Translations under genes and position numbers: made by a program
Notes under the pieces: generated by a model
What the model saw: only the letters and a program-made list of their open reading frames with translations
Told to the model about the DNA's origin: nothing
The model's database searches: none
Assembly: GCF_007713685.1 (NCBI RefSeq)
Contig: NZ_VMRJ01000008.1
Span: 160,102-224,101, forward strand
Length of the DNA: 64,000 nt
Source: Hymenobacter setariae
GTDB taxonomy: Bacteria; Bacteroidota; Bacteroidia; Cytophagales; Hymenobacteraceae
Reading direction: 5' to 3'
Shown: piece after piece, positions 7,954 through 15,720 of the stretch
Numbering within the stretch: position 1 is the first letter of the stretch
Layout of the letters: each line of letters starts with the position of its first letter

Positions 7954-8420
7954 TGACTAGCCCGTTGCCCGCCTCGCCGGCCGGATTTCCGCTCTCGGCC
8001 ACCCACCAGCGGGTGCTCAGCTCGCTGGTGCTGCTGCTCGAAGACCGCCTGGCCAGCCTGCGGGCGGTGCTAGGGCCACACGCGCCCGGCATCGCCCAGC
8101 AGTGGGCCGCCGACTTGCCCGAGGCCGACCGCGCTGCCCTGGCCGCCACGGCCGAGGCGTTTCACGCCGAGCTGGCCGCCCTGCACGCCGCCTACCGCCT
8201 CGACACGCAGACCCGCTCGCCCCGCCACGAGGTAGCCTTCCGCGCCGCCCAGCTCTGGGAAATCCTGGGCGACGCGCCGGCCGCCAAGTTCAGCGGCTAC
8301 GGGGCCCTACCCCCGGCCCTGGCCCCCGACTGGGATGCCCGCGTGCTGCGCCTCACCGAGTTAGCCAACCAGCTGCTGGCGCAAGCCAACGCCCCCGATT
8401 CGCCCCCTGCCCACCCCTGA
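7953..8420 (+). CDS. Small helical cytoplasmic protein (unknown function)
   Basis: The 155-residue protein starts at the ATG overlapping the PAP2 stop (7953-7955). It is predicted to be almost entirely helical, rich in Ala, Leu and Glu (for example LPEADRAALAATAEAFHAEL), with no signal peptide, membrane segment or recognised domain. The 1-bp overlap upstream and the 46-bp gap to enolase suggest that it is co-transcribed with both. Nothing in it points to a reaction. Confidence 0.75.
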   Translation: MTSPLPASPAGFPLSATHQRVLSSLVLLLEDRLASLRAVLGPHAPGIAQQWAADLPEADRAALAATAEAFHAELAALHAAYRLDTQTRSPRHEVAFRAAQLWEILGDAPAAKFSGYGALPPALAPDWDARVLRLTELANQLLAQANAPDSPPAHP

Positions 8421-8466
8421 CCAGGTTGGCCGGCCATTTTATCCCACTTCATTTTTTCAAACCCCC

Positions 8467-9765
8467 ATGAAAATCACCTCCCTAACCGCCCTCGAAGTGC
8501 TCGACTCGCGTGGCAACCCCACCGTCGAAGCCGACATTACCCTCGAAGGCGGCGCCACCGGCCGCGCCCTGGTGCCCGCCGGGGCCAGCACCGGCGAGAA
8601 AGAAGCCGTGGAGCTGCGTGACCGCGACCCCCAGCGCTACGGCGGCCTGGGCGTGCAAAAGGCCGTGGCCAACGTGCAGGGCGAAATCAGCCAGGCTATT
8701 CTCAATCAGGAGCTGGCCGACCAGGCCGACCTCGACCACCGCCTCATCGCCCTCGACGGCACCCCCAACAAAAGCCGTCTCGGGGCCAACGCCCTCCTGG
8801 CCGTGTCGATGGCCTACGCCCGCGCCCTGGCCGCCGCCAACGGCAAACCGCTGTACCGCCAGCTGGCCGACCAGGCCAGCTACGTGCTGCCCGTGCCCTG
8901 CCTGAACGTGCTCAACGGCGGCCGCCACGCCGACAACAACGTGGATTTTCAGGAATTCATGATTGCCTCGCACAACGCCCCCACCTTTGCCGAGTCGATT
9001 CGCATGAGCGTGGAGACGTTTCACGCCCTCAAAGCCCTGCTTAAGCAGAAGGGCTACTACACGGGGGTAGGCGACGAGGGCGGCTTCGCGCCCAACCTGA
9101 AGTCGAACGAGGAGGCCGTGGAGCTGCTGCTCGAAGCCATCACGAAGGCTGGCTACCGGCCGGGCACCGACATCTCGCTCTGCCTCGACCCCGCGTCGAG
9201 CGAGCTGTGGGAGAAGGGCAAGGATGGCCAGCCGGGCCAGTACCGCTTGTTCAAATCGACCCAACAAACCTTCACTTCCGCGCAGTTCAACGACCTGTGG
9301 GTGAGCTGGGTAAGCCAGTACCCCATCATCCTGCTCGAAGACGGCATGGGCGAGGACGACTGGGCCGGCTGGCAGCTGCACACCCAGGCCCTAGGGAGTA
9401 AAATCGAGCTGGTGGGCGACGATATTTTCTGCACTAACCCCGCCATCCTGCAAGCCGGTATTGACCAGCACATCGCCAACTCGGTGCTCATCAAGCTCAA
9501 CCAAATCGGCACCGTCACCGAAACGCTCGCCACCGTGCGCCTGGCGCAGGCCAACGGCTACAACCAGTTCGTCTCGCACCGCTCGGGCGAAACCGAGGAC
9601 ACCTTCGTGGCCGACCTGACGGTAGCCACCGGCGCGGGCCACCTCAAAACCGGCAGCGGCTCGCGCTCCGAGCGCATCGCCAAGTTCAACCAGCTGCTGC
9701 GCATCGAGCGCGAGCTGGGCGGCGCGGGGCGCTTTGCGGGCATCAAGGCCTTTAAGAATCAATAA
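8467..9765 (+). CDS. eno: Enolase (phosphopyruvate hydratase)
   Basis: The enzyme converts 2-phosphoglycerate to phosphoenolpyruvate using Mg2+. The 432-residue protein has the standard length and motifs: EVLDSRGNPTVE at the N-terminus, ASTGEKEAVELRD, GDEGGFAPN with the catalytic acid, LLEDGMGEDDW and GDDIFCTN as metal ligands, the catalytic lysine in VLIKLNQIGT, and SHRSGETED. It appears complete and functional. Enolase is the textbook intracellular fluoride target, through an inhibitory Mg-F-phosphate complex. It lies between a CLC-F gene and crcB, which suggests it belongs to the fluoride response. Whether it is the only enolase in the genome cannot be told from this window. Confidence 0.97.
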   Translation: MKITSLTALEVLDSRGNPTVEADITLEGGATGRALVPAGASTGEKEAVELRDRDPQRYGGLGVQKAVANVQGEISQAILNQELADQADLDHRLIALDGTPNKSRLGANALLAVSMAYARALAAANGKPLYRQLADQASYVLPVPCLNVLNGGRHADNNVDFQEFMIASHNAPTFAESIRMSVETFHALKALLKQKGYYTGVGDEGGFAPNLKSNEEAVELLLEAITKAGYRPGTDISLCLDPASSELWEKGKDGQPGQYRLFKSTQQTFTSAQFNDLWVSWVSQYPIILLEDGMGEDDWAGWQLHTQALGSKIELVGDDIFCTNPAILQAGIDQHIANSVLIKLNQIGTVTETLATVRLAQANGYNQFVSHRSGETEDTFVADLTVATGAGHLKTGSGSRSERIAKFNQLLRIERELGGAGRFAGIKAFKNQ

Positions 9766-9777
9766 ATGACGGCGGTC

Positions 9778-9815
9778 GCCTCGGTGGGCTACTGGCGCCA
9801 GTAGTCCGCCGGGGC
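9778..9815. promoter_or_regulatory. Long hairpin between eno and crcB
   Basis: A perfect 16-base palindrome CTACTGGCGCCAGTAG (9789-9804) is flanked by GGTGG/CCGCC with wobble pairing and then by CGCCTC against GGGGC. The result is a stem of about 17 base pairs or more with almost no loop. There is no T-run after it, so it is not a standard terminator. It may act as an attenuator, an mRNA-stability element or a protein-binding palindrome between enolase and the fluoride channel gene. Confidence 0.55.
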
Positions 9816-9835
9816 TGACTTCTCACGTGCACCTT

Positions 9836-10213
9836 ATGTCTCGATTGCTAGCCATCATCGCCGTGGGCGGGGCCCTGGGCAGCGTGGGCCGCTATTTGTT
9901 GCAGCTGCTGGTGGCGCGGCACTTCGTGCACCCTTTTCCGCTGGGCACGCTACTGGTCAACGTGCTGGGCTGCCTGCTCATCGGCTTCTTCTACGCGGCG
10001 GCCGAGCGGGGCACCATCGGCTCGCCCGAGCTGCGACTGTTGCTCACCACGGGCTTTTGCGGGGGCTTCACCACGTTTTCGACCTTCTCCTACGAAACCA
10101 TCGCCCTGCTCACCGACGGCGAATACGCCTACGGGGCGCTCTACGTGGCCGGCAGCGTGCTGCTGGGGCTGGGGGCCACGTTTGCGGGCGTGGTGGCGGT
10201 GCGCTTTTTATAA
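9836..10213 (+). CDS. crcB: Fluoride channel Fluc/CrcB
   Basis: The protein is a small four-helix fluoride-specific channel that works as an antiparallel dimer and lets fluoride leave the cell. The 125-residue sequence has the family motifs GGALGSVGRYLLQ, PLGTLLVNVLGC (with the conserved Asn) and TGFCGGFTTFSTFSYE (with the Phe box and TTFS). The start is taken at ATG 9836 (MSRLLAIIAVGG); a GTG at 9827 in frame would add three residues. It is followed 26 bp later by a DUF190 gene, a well-known crcB neighbour, and sits downstream of a fluoride riboswitch-led run of genes. Confidence 0.95.
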   Translation: MSRLLAIIAVGGALGSVGRYLLQLLVARHFVHPFPLGTLLVNVLGCLLIGFFYAAAERGTIGSPELRLLLTTGFCGGFTTFSTFSYETIALLTDGEYAYGALYVAGSVLLGLGATFAGVVAVRFL

Positions 10214-10239
10214 ACTTCTCTTCTTAACCCTTTTATCGC

Positions 10240-10575
10240 ATGGCTACTTTGCAACCGGCGCAGCTGCTACGCCTCTACGTGAGCGAGCAGGACAAGCACC
10301 AGCACCAGCCGCTCTACGAGGCGCTGGTATACGCGGCGCGGCAGGCGGGCCTGGCCGGGGCCACCGTCACCAAGGGCGTGCTGGGCTTCGGGGCGCAGGG
10401 CCAGGTGGAATCGGCCAAGCTGCTGACCCTGGTCGAAAACCTGCCCCTGGTGCTGGACTTCGTGGATAGCCCGGCTGCCATCGCCCGCTTCCTGCCCGAA
10501 GTCGAGCGCCTGTTTAGCGAGGCCGGCAGCGGCGGGCTACTCACGCTGACCGAAGTACAAGCCGCGCATTATTAA
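10240..10575 (+). CDS. DUF190 family protein, copy 1
   Basis: The 111-residue protein has the DUF190 pattern: LRLYVSEQDKHQHQPLYEAL, then VYAARQAGLAGATVTKGVLG, FGAQGQ, LPLVLDFVDSP and FLPEVERLF. The fold is ferredoxin/PII-like, and the family is known as a frequent partner of crcB in fluoride-resistance loci, though its biochemical role is unsettled. It lies 26 bp downstream of crcB and 10 bp upstream of a second, more divergent DUF190 gene, so the three are almost certainly one transcript. Confidence 0.92.
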   Translation: MATLQPAQLLRLYVSEQDKHQHQPLYEALVYAARQAGLAGATVTKGVLGFGAQGQVESAKLLTLVENLPLVLDFVDSPAAIARFLPEVERLFSEAGSGGLLTLTEVQAAHY

Positions 10576-10585
10576 GTATTGACTA

Positions 10586-10978
10586 ATGGCCCCTACCCCA
10601 CCCCCGTTGCCCGCCGTGCGCGAGCTGGGCGAGCTGCGCATCTACCTCACCCAGGCCGACAAGCACGCCGCGCCGGGCCTGCGCGGCCGCCTCTTCCCTG
10701 ACCCGCTGGCCCACGCGCTGGTCGACAAGGCGCACGCCTTCGGCATTTTACAAGCCACTACCCACACCAGCGGCTACGGCTACGCGCTGGGCGGGGCCGT
10801 GCGTGCCCGCCACCTCGAAGTAGAAGCGGGCCAGCTGGCCCTATGCGTGGAACTGCTCGACGAGCGCACGCGCCTACTCGCTTTCTGCCAGCAGCAGCAA
10901 GAACTGCTGCGGGGCAAAGTCGTGGTGTTTCGGCCGGTGGAGCAGTGGGAAGTCGCCCGCAGCTTGCCGGAACAATAG
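10586..10978 (+). CDS. DUF190-like protein, divergent copy 2
   Basis: The 130-residue protein has a proline-rich N-terminal extension of about 15 residues followed by a DUF190-like domain: LRIYLTQADKHAAPGLRGRL, LVDKAHAFGILQATTHTSGYG and LALCVELLDERTRLLAFCQQ. It aligns with the preceding gene over LRxYxxxxDKH, the helix and the central glycine segment, but replaces the KGVLGFGAQG stretch with HTSGYGYALG. It is the last recognisable gene of the fluoride island. Two adjacent DUF190 genes imply either a heteromer or functional divergence; both are inferences. Confidence 0.8.
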   Translation: MAPTPPPLPAVRELGELRIYLTQADKHAAPGLRGRLFPDPLAHALVDKAHAFGILQATTHTSGYGYALGGAVRARHLEVEAGQLALCVELLDERTRLLAFCQQQQELLRGKVVVFRPVEQWEVARSLPEQ

Positions 10979-11099
10979 CGGGACAATCCGCGCCAAAAAA
11001 AATCTTAGCAGGCGACCAATCTGCTGGCCGTGCCGGTGCCGGTGGCTGATGCGCAGGTGGCCCGAGCTGTAAAAGGCGCTGGGTTTGTTTTGCGACAGC

Positions 11100-12086
11100 T
11101 TATAGCCCGTCGTAGCTGCGCAGCAGCTGAGCTATCCGCCGCATGGTGAGCAGCACCTGGTCAAAGGCGGGGAGTTGACTGTGCAGCAGCCTTGGTAAAT
11201 CCCGCTCGTAAGGCTGTTGAAGCTGGCGTAGGTTCGCCGCCTGCTCGGTGTAGGCCCAGCAGGCCGTCAGGGGTCGGGTTTTCCATTCCCGGGTGGGGCC
11301 AATGACACCGGCTCGCGCATCGTCGCGCTGTACGGCCGCCAGCTGCTGGGCCAGGCCGGGGCCAGCTAGCAGGGCTACTATTTCGGGGTGACTGACCAGC
11401 TGCTGCAGGTCGTAGAGGTGGCGCACCTTGCGGCCGGCCGCCGCGACCGGGTCTGTTTCGTAGGAAACTCGCACCAGGGCCATTATTTTCTCGGCAAACG
11501 TGCGTGCGAGGCTCAGCACGTTGAAATCGAATGCTTCCAGGCCGTATTCCCGCACGGCTTCCGGTTGCCCCTAGTCGAGCAGGTATTGCCCCAGGTAAGA
11601 TAGCAGCGGGCGCTTGCTATGCGGCTCGGGCTCGCCGAAGGCCGTTATTTCCAGCAAGATGTGCTCCGTAGTGGTCGGCACCGGGTCGGTGAACAGGTGC
11701 GGGTACTGGTGGTACACCAGCCGGTTGTGGCCGCGTTTGCTGGTCAAGCCGGCTAGTTCTACTTCCGGTAGGTCGCCGGCTGCGGTTTTATGAATTTCTC
11801 GGATGAGTTTCTTCAGCGCGCCGTCACTTTGCTGCTCCTGTAGGATAACCGCCAGGTCCACATCCTCTGAAAAGCGCTCGATGAGCCCGTAGCCTTTGGA
11901 AAGCGATGTGCCGCCCTTGAACACGACCTGCTCGGCAACGGTCGAATCGGTGAGGTTGCGCAGCACCCACGTCACCCAGTAGTCTTTCTCAATAAAGCTT
12001 TGCCGCATGCCCCGCGCCGTCGCGGTAATGGTAATCAGGTTGCGAAAGTCCTGCTCTTGGGTATGCAGGGTCATTGGATTCGCCAT
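11100..12086 (-). pseudogene. AbiEii-type nucleotidyltransferase toxin gene with an in-frame amber stop
   Basis: One continuous minus frame runs from ATG 12084-12086 to TAA 11100-11102, interrupted only by a TAG at 11571-11573 (context LLD-stop-GQPEAVREYG). The first part has the nucleotidyltransferase core FKGGTSLSKGYGLIERFSEDVDLAV with the GGTSLSK and D-x-D metal-binding residues. The second part continues the family's helical C-terminus (ARTFAEKIMALV...RHLYDLQQL). A CAG to TAG change would explain it. AbiEii-like toxins modify cellular RNA or nucleotides unless restrained by the AbiEi partner, encoded just upstream and overlapping by 16 bp. The toxin is probably inactivated, unless the stop is read through or is a sequencing error. 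Confidence 0.85.
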
Positions 12087-12820
12087 GGCGCACGGTTAGG
12101 TAATACCTGCTCAGACAGGCCAAGCTTGTAGGAGGTTAGGGGATTTAAACCAGCTTTTAGCTTGGTGGCCAGCTTGTTTTCGCCCAGCCCTTCCAGCAGC
12201 GCGCCCAGTATGGCTCGAGTGGCGGGGTTATAGCCCTGCGCCAGGCGAACCACCTTGGTTTTGTCAGCTGGGGGCAGCTGGTTTACCTGCTCGCGCAGGC
12301 GTAGCAGGGCCGTCGCCGGCGAGGTGTCGGGTAGGCGTTTGAGCTGCCGCAGGGCGTCGAGCAGCTGGCGCAGCGTCACTTCCTCCAGCTTCACCTCGCC
12401 CCGACTCTGCACAAAGCGCACGCGCACGTTCCCGACTTTTTTGGGTCGGCCCGGCCGGGAAGTAGCGATTTCGATTTCCTGGGTCACCTGCGTAGTCAAG
12501 CCCAATCGATTAAAGGCGGCTACCCCGGTCGGGTAGCCCCGTAGTTTCTTGTTGGACGCTTGCAGGAGTACTTGCAGCACCTGCTGCTCGGAAACCGGCA
12601 CCGGTCCGAACCGGCTTTGCAGGGGTAGGCGATAGGTACCCTTAGTAACCTGTTGCACCACCCCTTGCTGGCGCAGCCGGCTCAGATTCACGGCGACGGT
12701 GCCCGGCGCAATACCCAGGCCGGCAAAGTCACTATAGCGCACGAGCGAGCCCGGCGCAAGCTGTTGCAAGCGGTTGAGCATCTTCTGGCGGGCAGTTGTC
12801 GGTCTGGTTGGCTCTGGCAT
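12071..12820 (-). CDS. AbiEi/DUF6088-like antitoxin
   Basis: The chosen start is the ATG at 12818-12820 (MPEPTRPTTARQKMLNRLQQ), giving 249 residues; an upstream ATG at 12874 would add 18 unlikely residues. An N-terminal winged helix (about residues 12-70: GSLVRYSDFAGLGIAPGTVA, then VNLSRLRQQGVVQQVTKGTY) is followed by a mixed domain with YPTGVAAFNRLGLTTQVTQE, the pattern of AbiEi-type autoregulatory antitoxins. The gene overlaps the start of the toxin-like gene by 16 bp, the usual antitoxin-first order. AT-rich DNA with a TATCTTTA element at about 12833-12840 lies directly upstream and may be its promoter. Confidence 0.82.
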   Translation of the reverse strand: MPEPTRPTTARQKMLNRLQQLAPGSLVRYSDFAGLGIAPGTVAVNLSRLRQQGVVQQVTKGTYRLPLQSRFGPVPVSEQQVLQVLLQASNKKLRGYPTGVAAFNRLGLTTQVTQEIEIATSRPGRPKKVGNVRVRFVQSRGEVKLEEVTLRQLLDALRQLKRLPDTSPATALLRLREQVNQLPPADKTKVVRLAQGYNPATRAILGALLEGLGENKLATKLKAGLNPLTSYKLGLSEQVLPNRAPWRIQ

Positions 12821-13112
12821 TGGTCGCGGCCGGTAAAGATAGCAAAGGTGTAAAGTTTTTTTACTGCAAAACATTACAAATCGCTCGCTCTACTTCTCGG
12901 CGACTCATCGTCTGTAATCAGTAGCTAGCCCCCTCAAACGGCGGGCTGGCGCTCGGTGATAGGCGGCGTGGCTACCTGGCAGCCCACCTCGTTTGGCAAA
13001 ACCTACGCCGTGTACGGGGAGCTGTTCATCTCTTCTCCATGGCCTGGGCCTGGTAGCTCGACGGGTTCCGGCCCGACTGCTTCGATGTTATTGGGGGCTT
13101 ACCTGCACGATG

Positions 13113-13571
13113 CTACTGCTTGTGCTTTAACCGGGCCAACATACGCTTCATTTGGCCAATTTCGCGTTGCTGGGCGCTGATGATGCTGTCGGCCAGCGTA
13201 CGTACTTCGGGGTCTTGGATGGTAGCGCGCTTACTGACCAGGATGGCAATGGAATGGTGCGGAATCATGGATTCCATAAAGCGCGTGTCATTGACCAGCG
13301 CTTGACTGCGCAGCAGGGCCAGCGTACCCAGGAATACGGCCACGCAGCCAGCGGCAATGAGCCGATTTTTGCCCGGTTCCAGGTACATGTGCCGCATAAA
13401 GCCCAGCATTAGCAGCCCCATTGCCGACACCATGAGTGTGGTCATGTAGAAGCGGTTGATACTGGGGTAGATATGGTCCCACTCGTAGGTGTTCAGGTAC
13501 GTGATGACGTGCATGACCACGAAGGAGGCGGCCAGCATCAGGAAAAAGGTGGTATAGCTGCTTTTCTTCAT
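13113..13571 (-). CDS. Membrane-anchored DUF305 protein
   Basis: The start is taken at 13569-13571 (MKKSSYTTFFLMLAASFVVM); the longer frame begins inside the terminator of the upstream gene. The 152-residue protein has three hydrophobic segments in the first 90 residues. These are followed by a single DUF305 module with the metal-ligand-like ESMIPHHSIAILVSKRA, then PEVRTLADSIISAQQREIGQ. The DUF305 four-helix fold is common in copper and other metal-resistance loci of Bacteroidota. It is the last gene of the minus-strand metal cluster and is separated from the HMA gene by a terminator hairpin at 13589-13614. Confidence 0.82.
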   Translation of the reverse strand: MKKSSYTTFFLMLAASFVVMHVITYLNTYEWDHIYPSINRFYMTTLMVSAMGLLMLGFMRHMYLEPGKNRLIAAGCVAVFLGTLALLRSQALVNDTRFMESMIPHHSIAILVSKRATIQDPEVRTLADSIISAQQREIGQMKRMLARLKHKQ

Positions 13572-13588
13572 CGGTGCTGGAAATAAAA

Positions 13589-13614
13589 GCGCCCGGCAAA
13601 ATGCTGCCGGGCGC
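13589..13614 (-). terminator. Intrinsic terminator after the HMA gene
   Basis: GCGCCCGGCA (13589-13598) and TGCCGGGCGC (13605-13614) form a 10-bp perfect stem. On the minus strand the stem is followed by TTTTATTT. It lies 22 bp past the stop of the HMA gene and just before the start of the DUF305 membrane gene, so part of the transcription probably ends here. Confidence 0.8.
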
Positions 13615-13636
13615 GGTAATGAACTAGGTGCCAAGC

Positions 13637-13846
13637 TTACGCAGCTTGAATCCGGAAACCGGCCTGCTCGACGGCGTGCACTACTTCCTCTGGCGTGAGC
13701 GTAGCCGAGGTAATGGTTAGAATCTTACTGGGGTTAGCCGTATCGACCTGCCAGTTGCCGGTTCCGACCTGCTGGTTAAGAGCCGGCGTAACGGCCTTGA
13801 GGCAGCCGCCGCAATTGATATTGGTGGTGAAGCGCAGGGTTTTCAT
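13637..13846 (-). CDS. Heavy-metal-associated (HMA) domain protein, copper-chaperone-like
   Basis: The start is taken at 13844-13846 (MKTLRFTTNINCGGCLKAVT), giving 69 residues, a single HMA ferredoxin-like domain. The metal site is Cys12-Gly-Gly-Cys15. The C-terminal strand-helix (TSATLTPEEVVHAVEQAGF) completes the fold. CGGC chaperones of this size carry copper or a similar soft metal in the cytosol to pumps or storage proteins. It sits between the cysteine-rich Csp gene and a DUF305 gene, which supports copper handling. Confidence 0.9.
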   Translation of the reverse strand: MKTLRFTTNINCGGCLKAVTPALNQQVGTGNWQVDTANPSKILTITSATLTPEEVVHAVEQAGFRIQAA

Positions 13847-13986
13847 GACGAAGTGGGGTGAGGGTACCCGAACCGGGCCCATGGCAATACAACACGCAAA
13901 GCGGTGGCCAAAGTGGCCCTCAAAGGGTGTAGAATTGCGCTCCTGGCTTGCATGATTTCCGGCGGCCGTTCGCCACTATCACCAGC

Positions 13987-14322
13987 CTAGGCCGCTTGCA
14001 GCCCCTGGCGGCAGGCTTCTTCGCAGCGGCGGCAGGCTTCGGCGCACGCCTGGCAGTGCGGCATGTGGGTGTGCTGGGCGCACTCGTCGCCGCAGGCCTT
14101 GCACACTTCGGCGCACTCGCGCAGCAAATGAGCAGCGTGCTCCGAACCGCGGGCCACTAGCCGGGCCGTCAGGGCGCACACGTCGGCGCAGTCACGGTCG
14201 AGGCTGATACAGCGGGCCATCATCTTTACATCGTCTTCCTGCAGGCAAGCGGTAGCGCAGTGCTCGCAGGCGGCAATGCAAGCGTTGAGGGCGTCGAGGA
14301 GAGATTGGTTTTGAGCGTGCAT
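13987..14322 (-). CDS. Csp-type four-helix-bundle copper-storage protein
   Basis: The 111-residue protein has 16 cysteines arranged on helices in C-x3-C and C-x2-C spacing (for example NACIAACEHCATAC, RECAEVCKACGDEC and HCQACAEACRRCEEAC), and two His-Met clusters around HTHMPH. This is the signature of the copper storage proteins (Csp, former DUF326), which bind many Cu(I) ions inside a four-helix tetramer. There is no signal peptide, so it is a cytosolic Csp3-like form. It lies in the metal cluster between the AraC regulator and the HMA chaperone. Confidence 0.93.
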   Translation of the reverse strand: MHAQNQSLLDALNACIAACEHCATACLQEDDVKMMARCISLDRDCADVCALTARLVARGSEHAAHLLRECAEVCKACGDECAQHTHMPHCQACAEACRRCEEACRQGLQAA

Positions 14323-14369
14323 GAGTAAAAACGTTAAAGTGGAGCAGGGTAAGCCGCAGCTATTCTTGC

Positions 14370-15038
14370 TTATACCCGCCGTGCTTGGCCTGGTTTTATA
14401 TCAATTGCCTCAAGGCTTGCATCATTTAGCGCTGGGGCTTCGGTTTCGGGCTGGAGGCCGACTGCCACCTGCTGGCGGTAGGCTGACGGAGCACACTGCG
14501 CAAACCGCCGGAACTGCCCGGAAAAGTGCGCCAGGCTGCCGTAGCCCAGCTGCCGGGCTATGCGCCCGATGTCGAGCCGGGAAGTCGCCAGCAATTCCTG
14601 GGCATAGGCCAGCCGTTGGCAGGTGATGTAGCTGAGGAGGCTTTCGTGGCCGGGCAGCTGGGCAAAGGCCGTATGCAGGCGGCGGCGGCTGAGGCCTATT
14701 TCCAGGGCCAGGGCGGGAATGAACTCGCGGTGCCGCAGCGTGTTGCCGGATTGCCGCAGCAGCTGGGCCACGGCCAGCTTCACCCGGTCAACCAGCGCCT
14801 GCGTGGGGCTTTCCAGCAGGGCAAAGCCAGCCGTGGCCAGCGCCTGGCGAATGCGGGCCCAGTCGAGCTGCTCGGCTGGGCCCATAACCATTGCGGCGCC
14901 CAGCCGCACCTCCACTACCTGCAGCCCCAGGCTTTCCAGCTCCCGCCGTACTACCCGAATACCCCGCGCGCAGACCATGTGCTTGATGTAGAGCACACAG
15001 CCGGCATCTTCAGGAAGGGTGGATAAGGGAAGCCGCAT
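14370..15038 (-). CDS. AraC-family regulator with an N-terminal HMA-like sensor domain (copy 1)
   Basis: The start is taken at 15036-15038 (MRLPLSTLPEDAGCVLYIKH), giving 222 residues. Residues about 14-95 form an HMA-like domain (YIKHMVCARGIRVVRRELES), and residues about 110-200 form an AraC DNA-binding domain with two helix-turn-helices (LEIGLSRRRLHTAF and RIARQLGYGSLAHFSGQF). It is colinear with the plus-strand regulator at 31080-31715. There the loop is a full CPQC, while here it is CARG, so the second metal-binding cysteine is missing. It lies 13 bp downstream of a methyltransferase gene at the end of the RND cluster. Control of the metal genes is inferred. Confidence 0.85.
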   Translation of the reverse strand: MRLPLSTLPEDAGCVLYIKHMVCARGIRVVRRELESLGLQVVEVRLGAAMVMGPAEQLDWARIRQALATAGFALLESPTQALVDRVKLAVAQLLRQSGNTLRHREFIPALALEIGLSRRRLHTAFAQLPGHESLLSYITCQRLAYAQELLATSRLDIGRIARQLGYGSLAHFSGQFRRFAQCAPSAYRQQVAVGLQPETEAPALNDASLEAIDIKPGQARRV

Positions 15039-15051
15039 AGTATCGGATGGG

Positions 15052-15690
15052 CTAAGCTGCCAGGCGCGATACAAGCCGCCGGAAGGAGCAGAAAAGGAAG
15101 TTTTGGGTCGTTTCAAAAGGCGTAACATGGTCCTCGGTCCGGCATCGGATTTTCGTAAATCCGCGTGCTAGCGTCGCTGCCAGCTCCTGCTCGTCGTATT
15201 GGTGCACCTCCAGGCCGCTGCACTTCGTGGGGCCCGCCGTCGAGAAAGTGCCAATGGTCAGGTAGCCATTCGGCCGGATAGCCGCCTGAGCCAGGGAGAG
15301 GTAACGGGCGATTTGGTCGGCCGTCGTCAGAAAATGGAACGTCGCCCGGTCGTGCCACACATCGAACGGCACGCTGGGGGTAAAGGCCAGCACATCCGAT
15401 ACCACCCACGTTACCTGCTGGGCGCGGGCCCCTAGGCGTCGGCGCGCTTTGGCCAGGGCCGTGGCTGAGATGTCCAGCACGGTAATATTCTGGTAGCCCT
15501 CCGCTACTAAAAAGTCCACCAAGCAACTGTCGCCACCGCCCACGTCAATAATCCGGGCCTGCTTGTCAAGTGGGAACGAGTGAATGAATTCCAACGAGAT
15601 AGCCGGCACGGGTTGGGTCCAGCTAACCTGGTCGGGCTGTTTAGTGGCATACACCGTTTCCCAGTGCTGCTGCGCATTCGACGTGGACAT
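15052..15690 (-). CDS. Class I SAM-dependent methyltransferase
   Basis: The 212-residue protein has the Rossmann-type motif I as IIDVGGGDSCLVDFLVAEG, motif II acidic end VLDISATALAKARRRL, motif IV WVVSDVLAFTPSVPFDVWHD and the post-motif RATFHFLTTADQ. The substrate is not evident; similar small methyltransferases occur in metal- and metalloid-resistance loci. It lies 30 bp downstream of the RND pump gene and 13 bp upstream of the AraC regulator, so it is probably in their operon. Confidence 0.85.
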   Translation of the reverse strand: MSTSNAQQHWETVYATKQPDQVSWTQPVPAISLEFIHSFPLDKQARIIDVGGGDSCLVDFLVAEGYQNITVLDISATALAKARRRLGARAQQVTWVVSDVLAFTPSVPFDVWHDRATFHFLTTADQIARYLSLAQAAIRPNGYLTIGTFSTAGPTKCSGLEVHQYDEQELAATLARGFTKIRCRTEDHVTPFETTQNFLFCSFRRLVSRLAA

Positions 15691-15720
15691 AGTAGTGAGC
15701 GTGAAGGGTTGGCTAATAGC

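Noticed and set aside
8482..9381. Long open frame on the minus strand opposite enolase (299 codons)
   Set aside because: It is antisense to a clearly real, conserved enolase gene; its protein is Gly/Val/His-rich with no domain and is a codon-use shadow.
9771..9830. Possible second fluoride riboswitch before crcB (GGCTGACTTCTCACG end)
   Set aside because: The GATG, AAC and CCTAC bases of the motif are missing; the region is better described as a long hairpin.
14400..14420. AAATGATGCAAG on the minus strand, like the AAATTATGCAA box
   Set aside because: It lies inside the AraC coding sequence and differs at one base; no promoter context.
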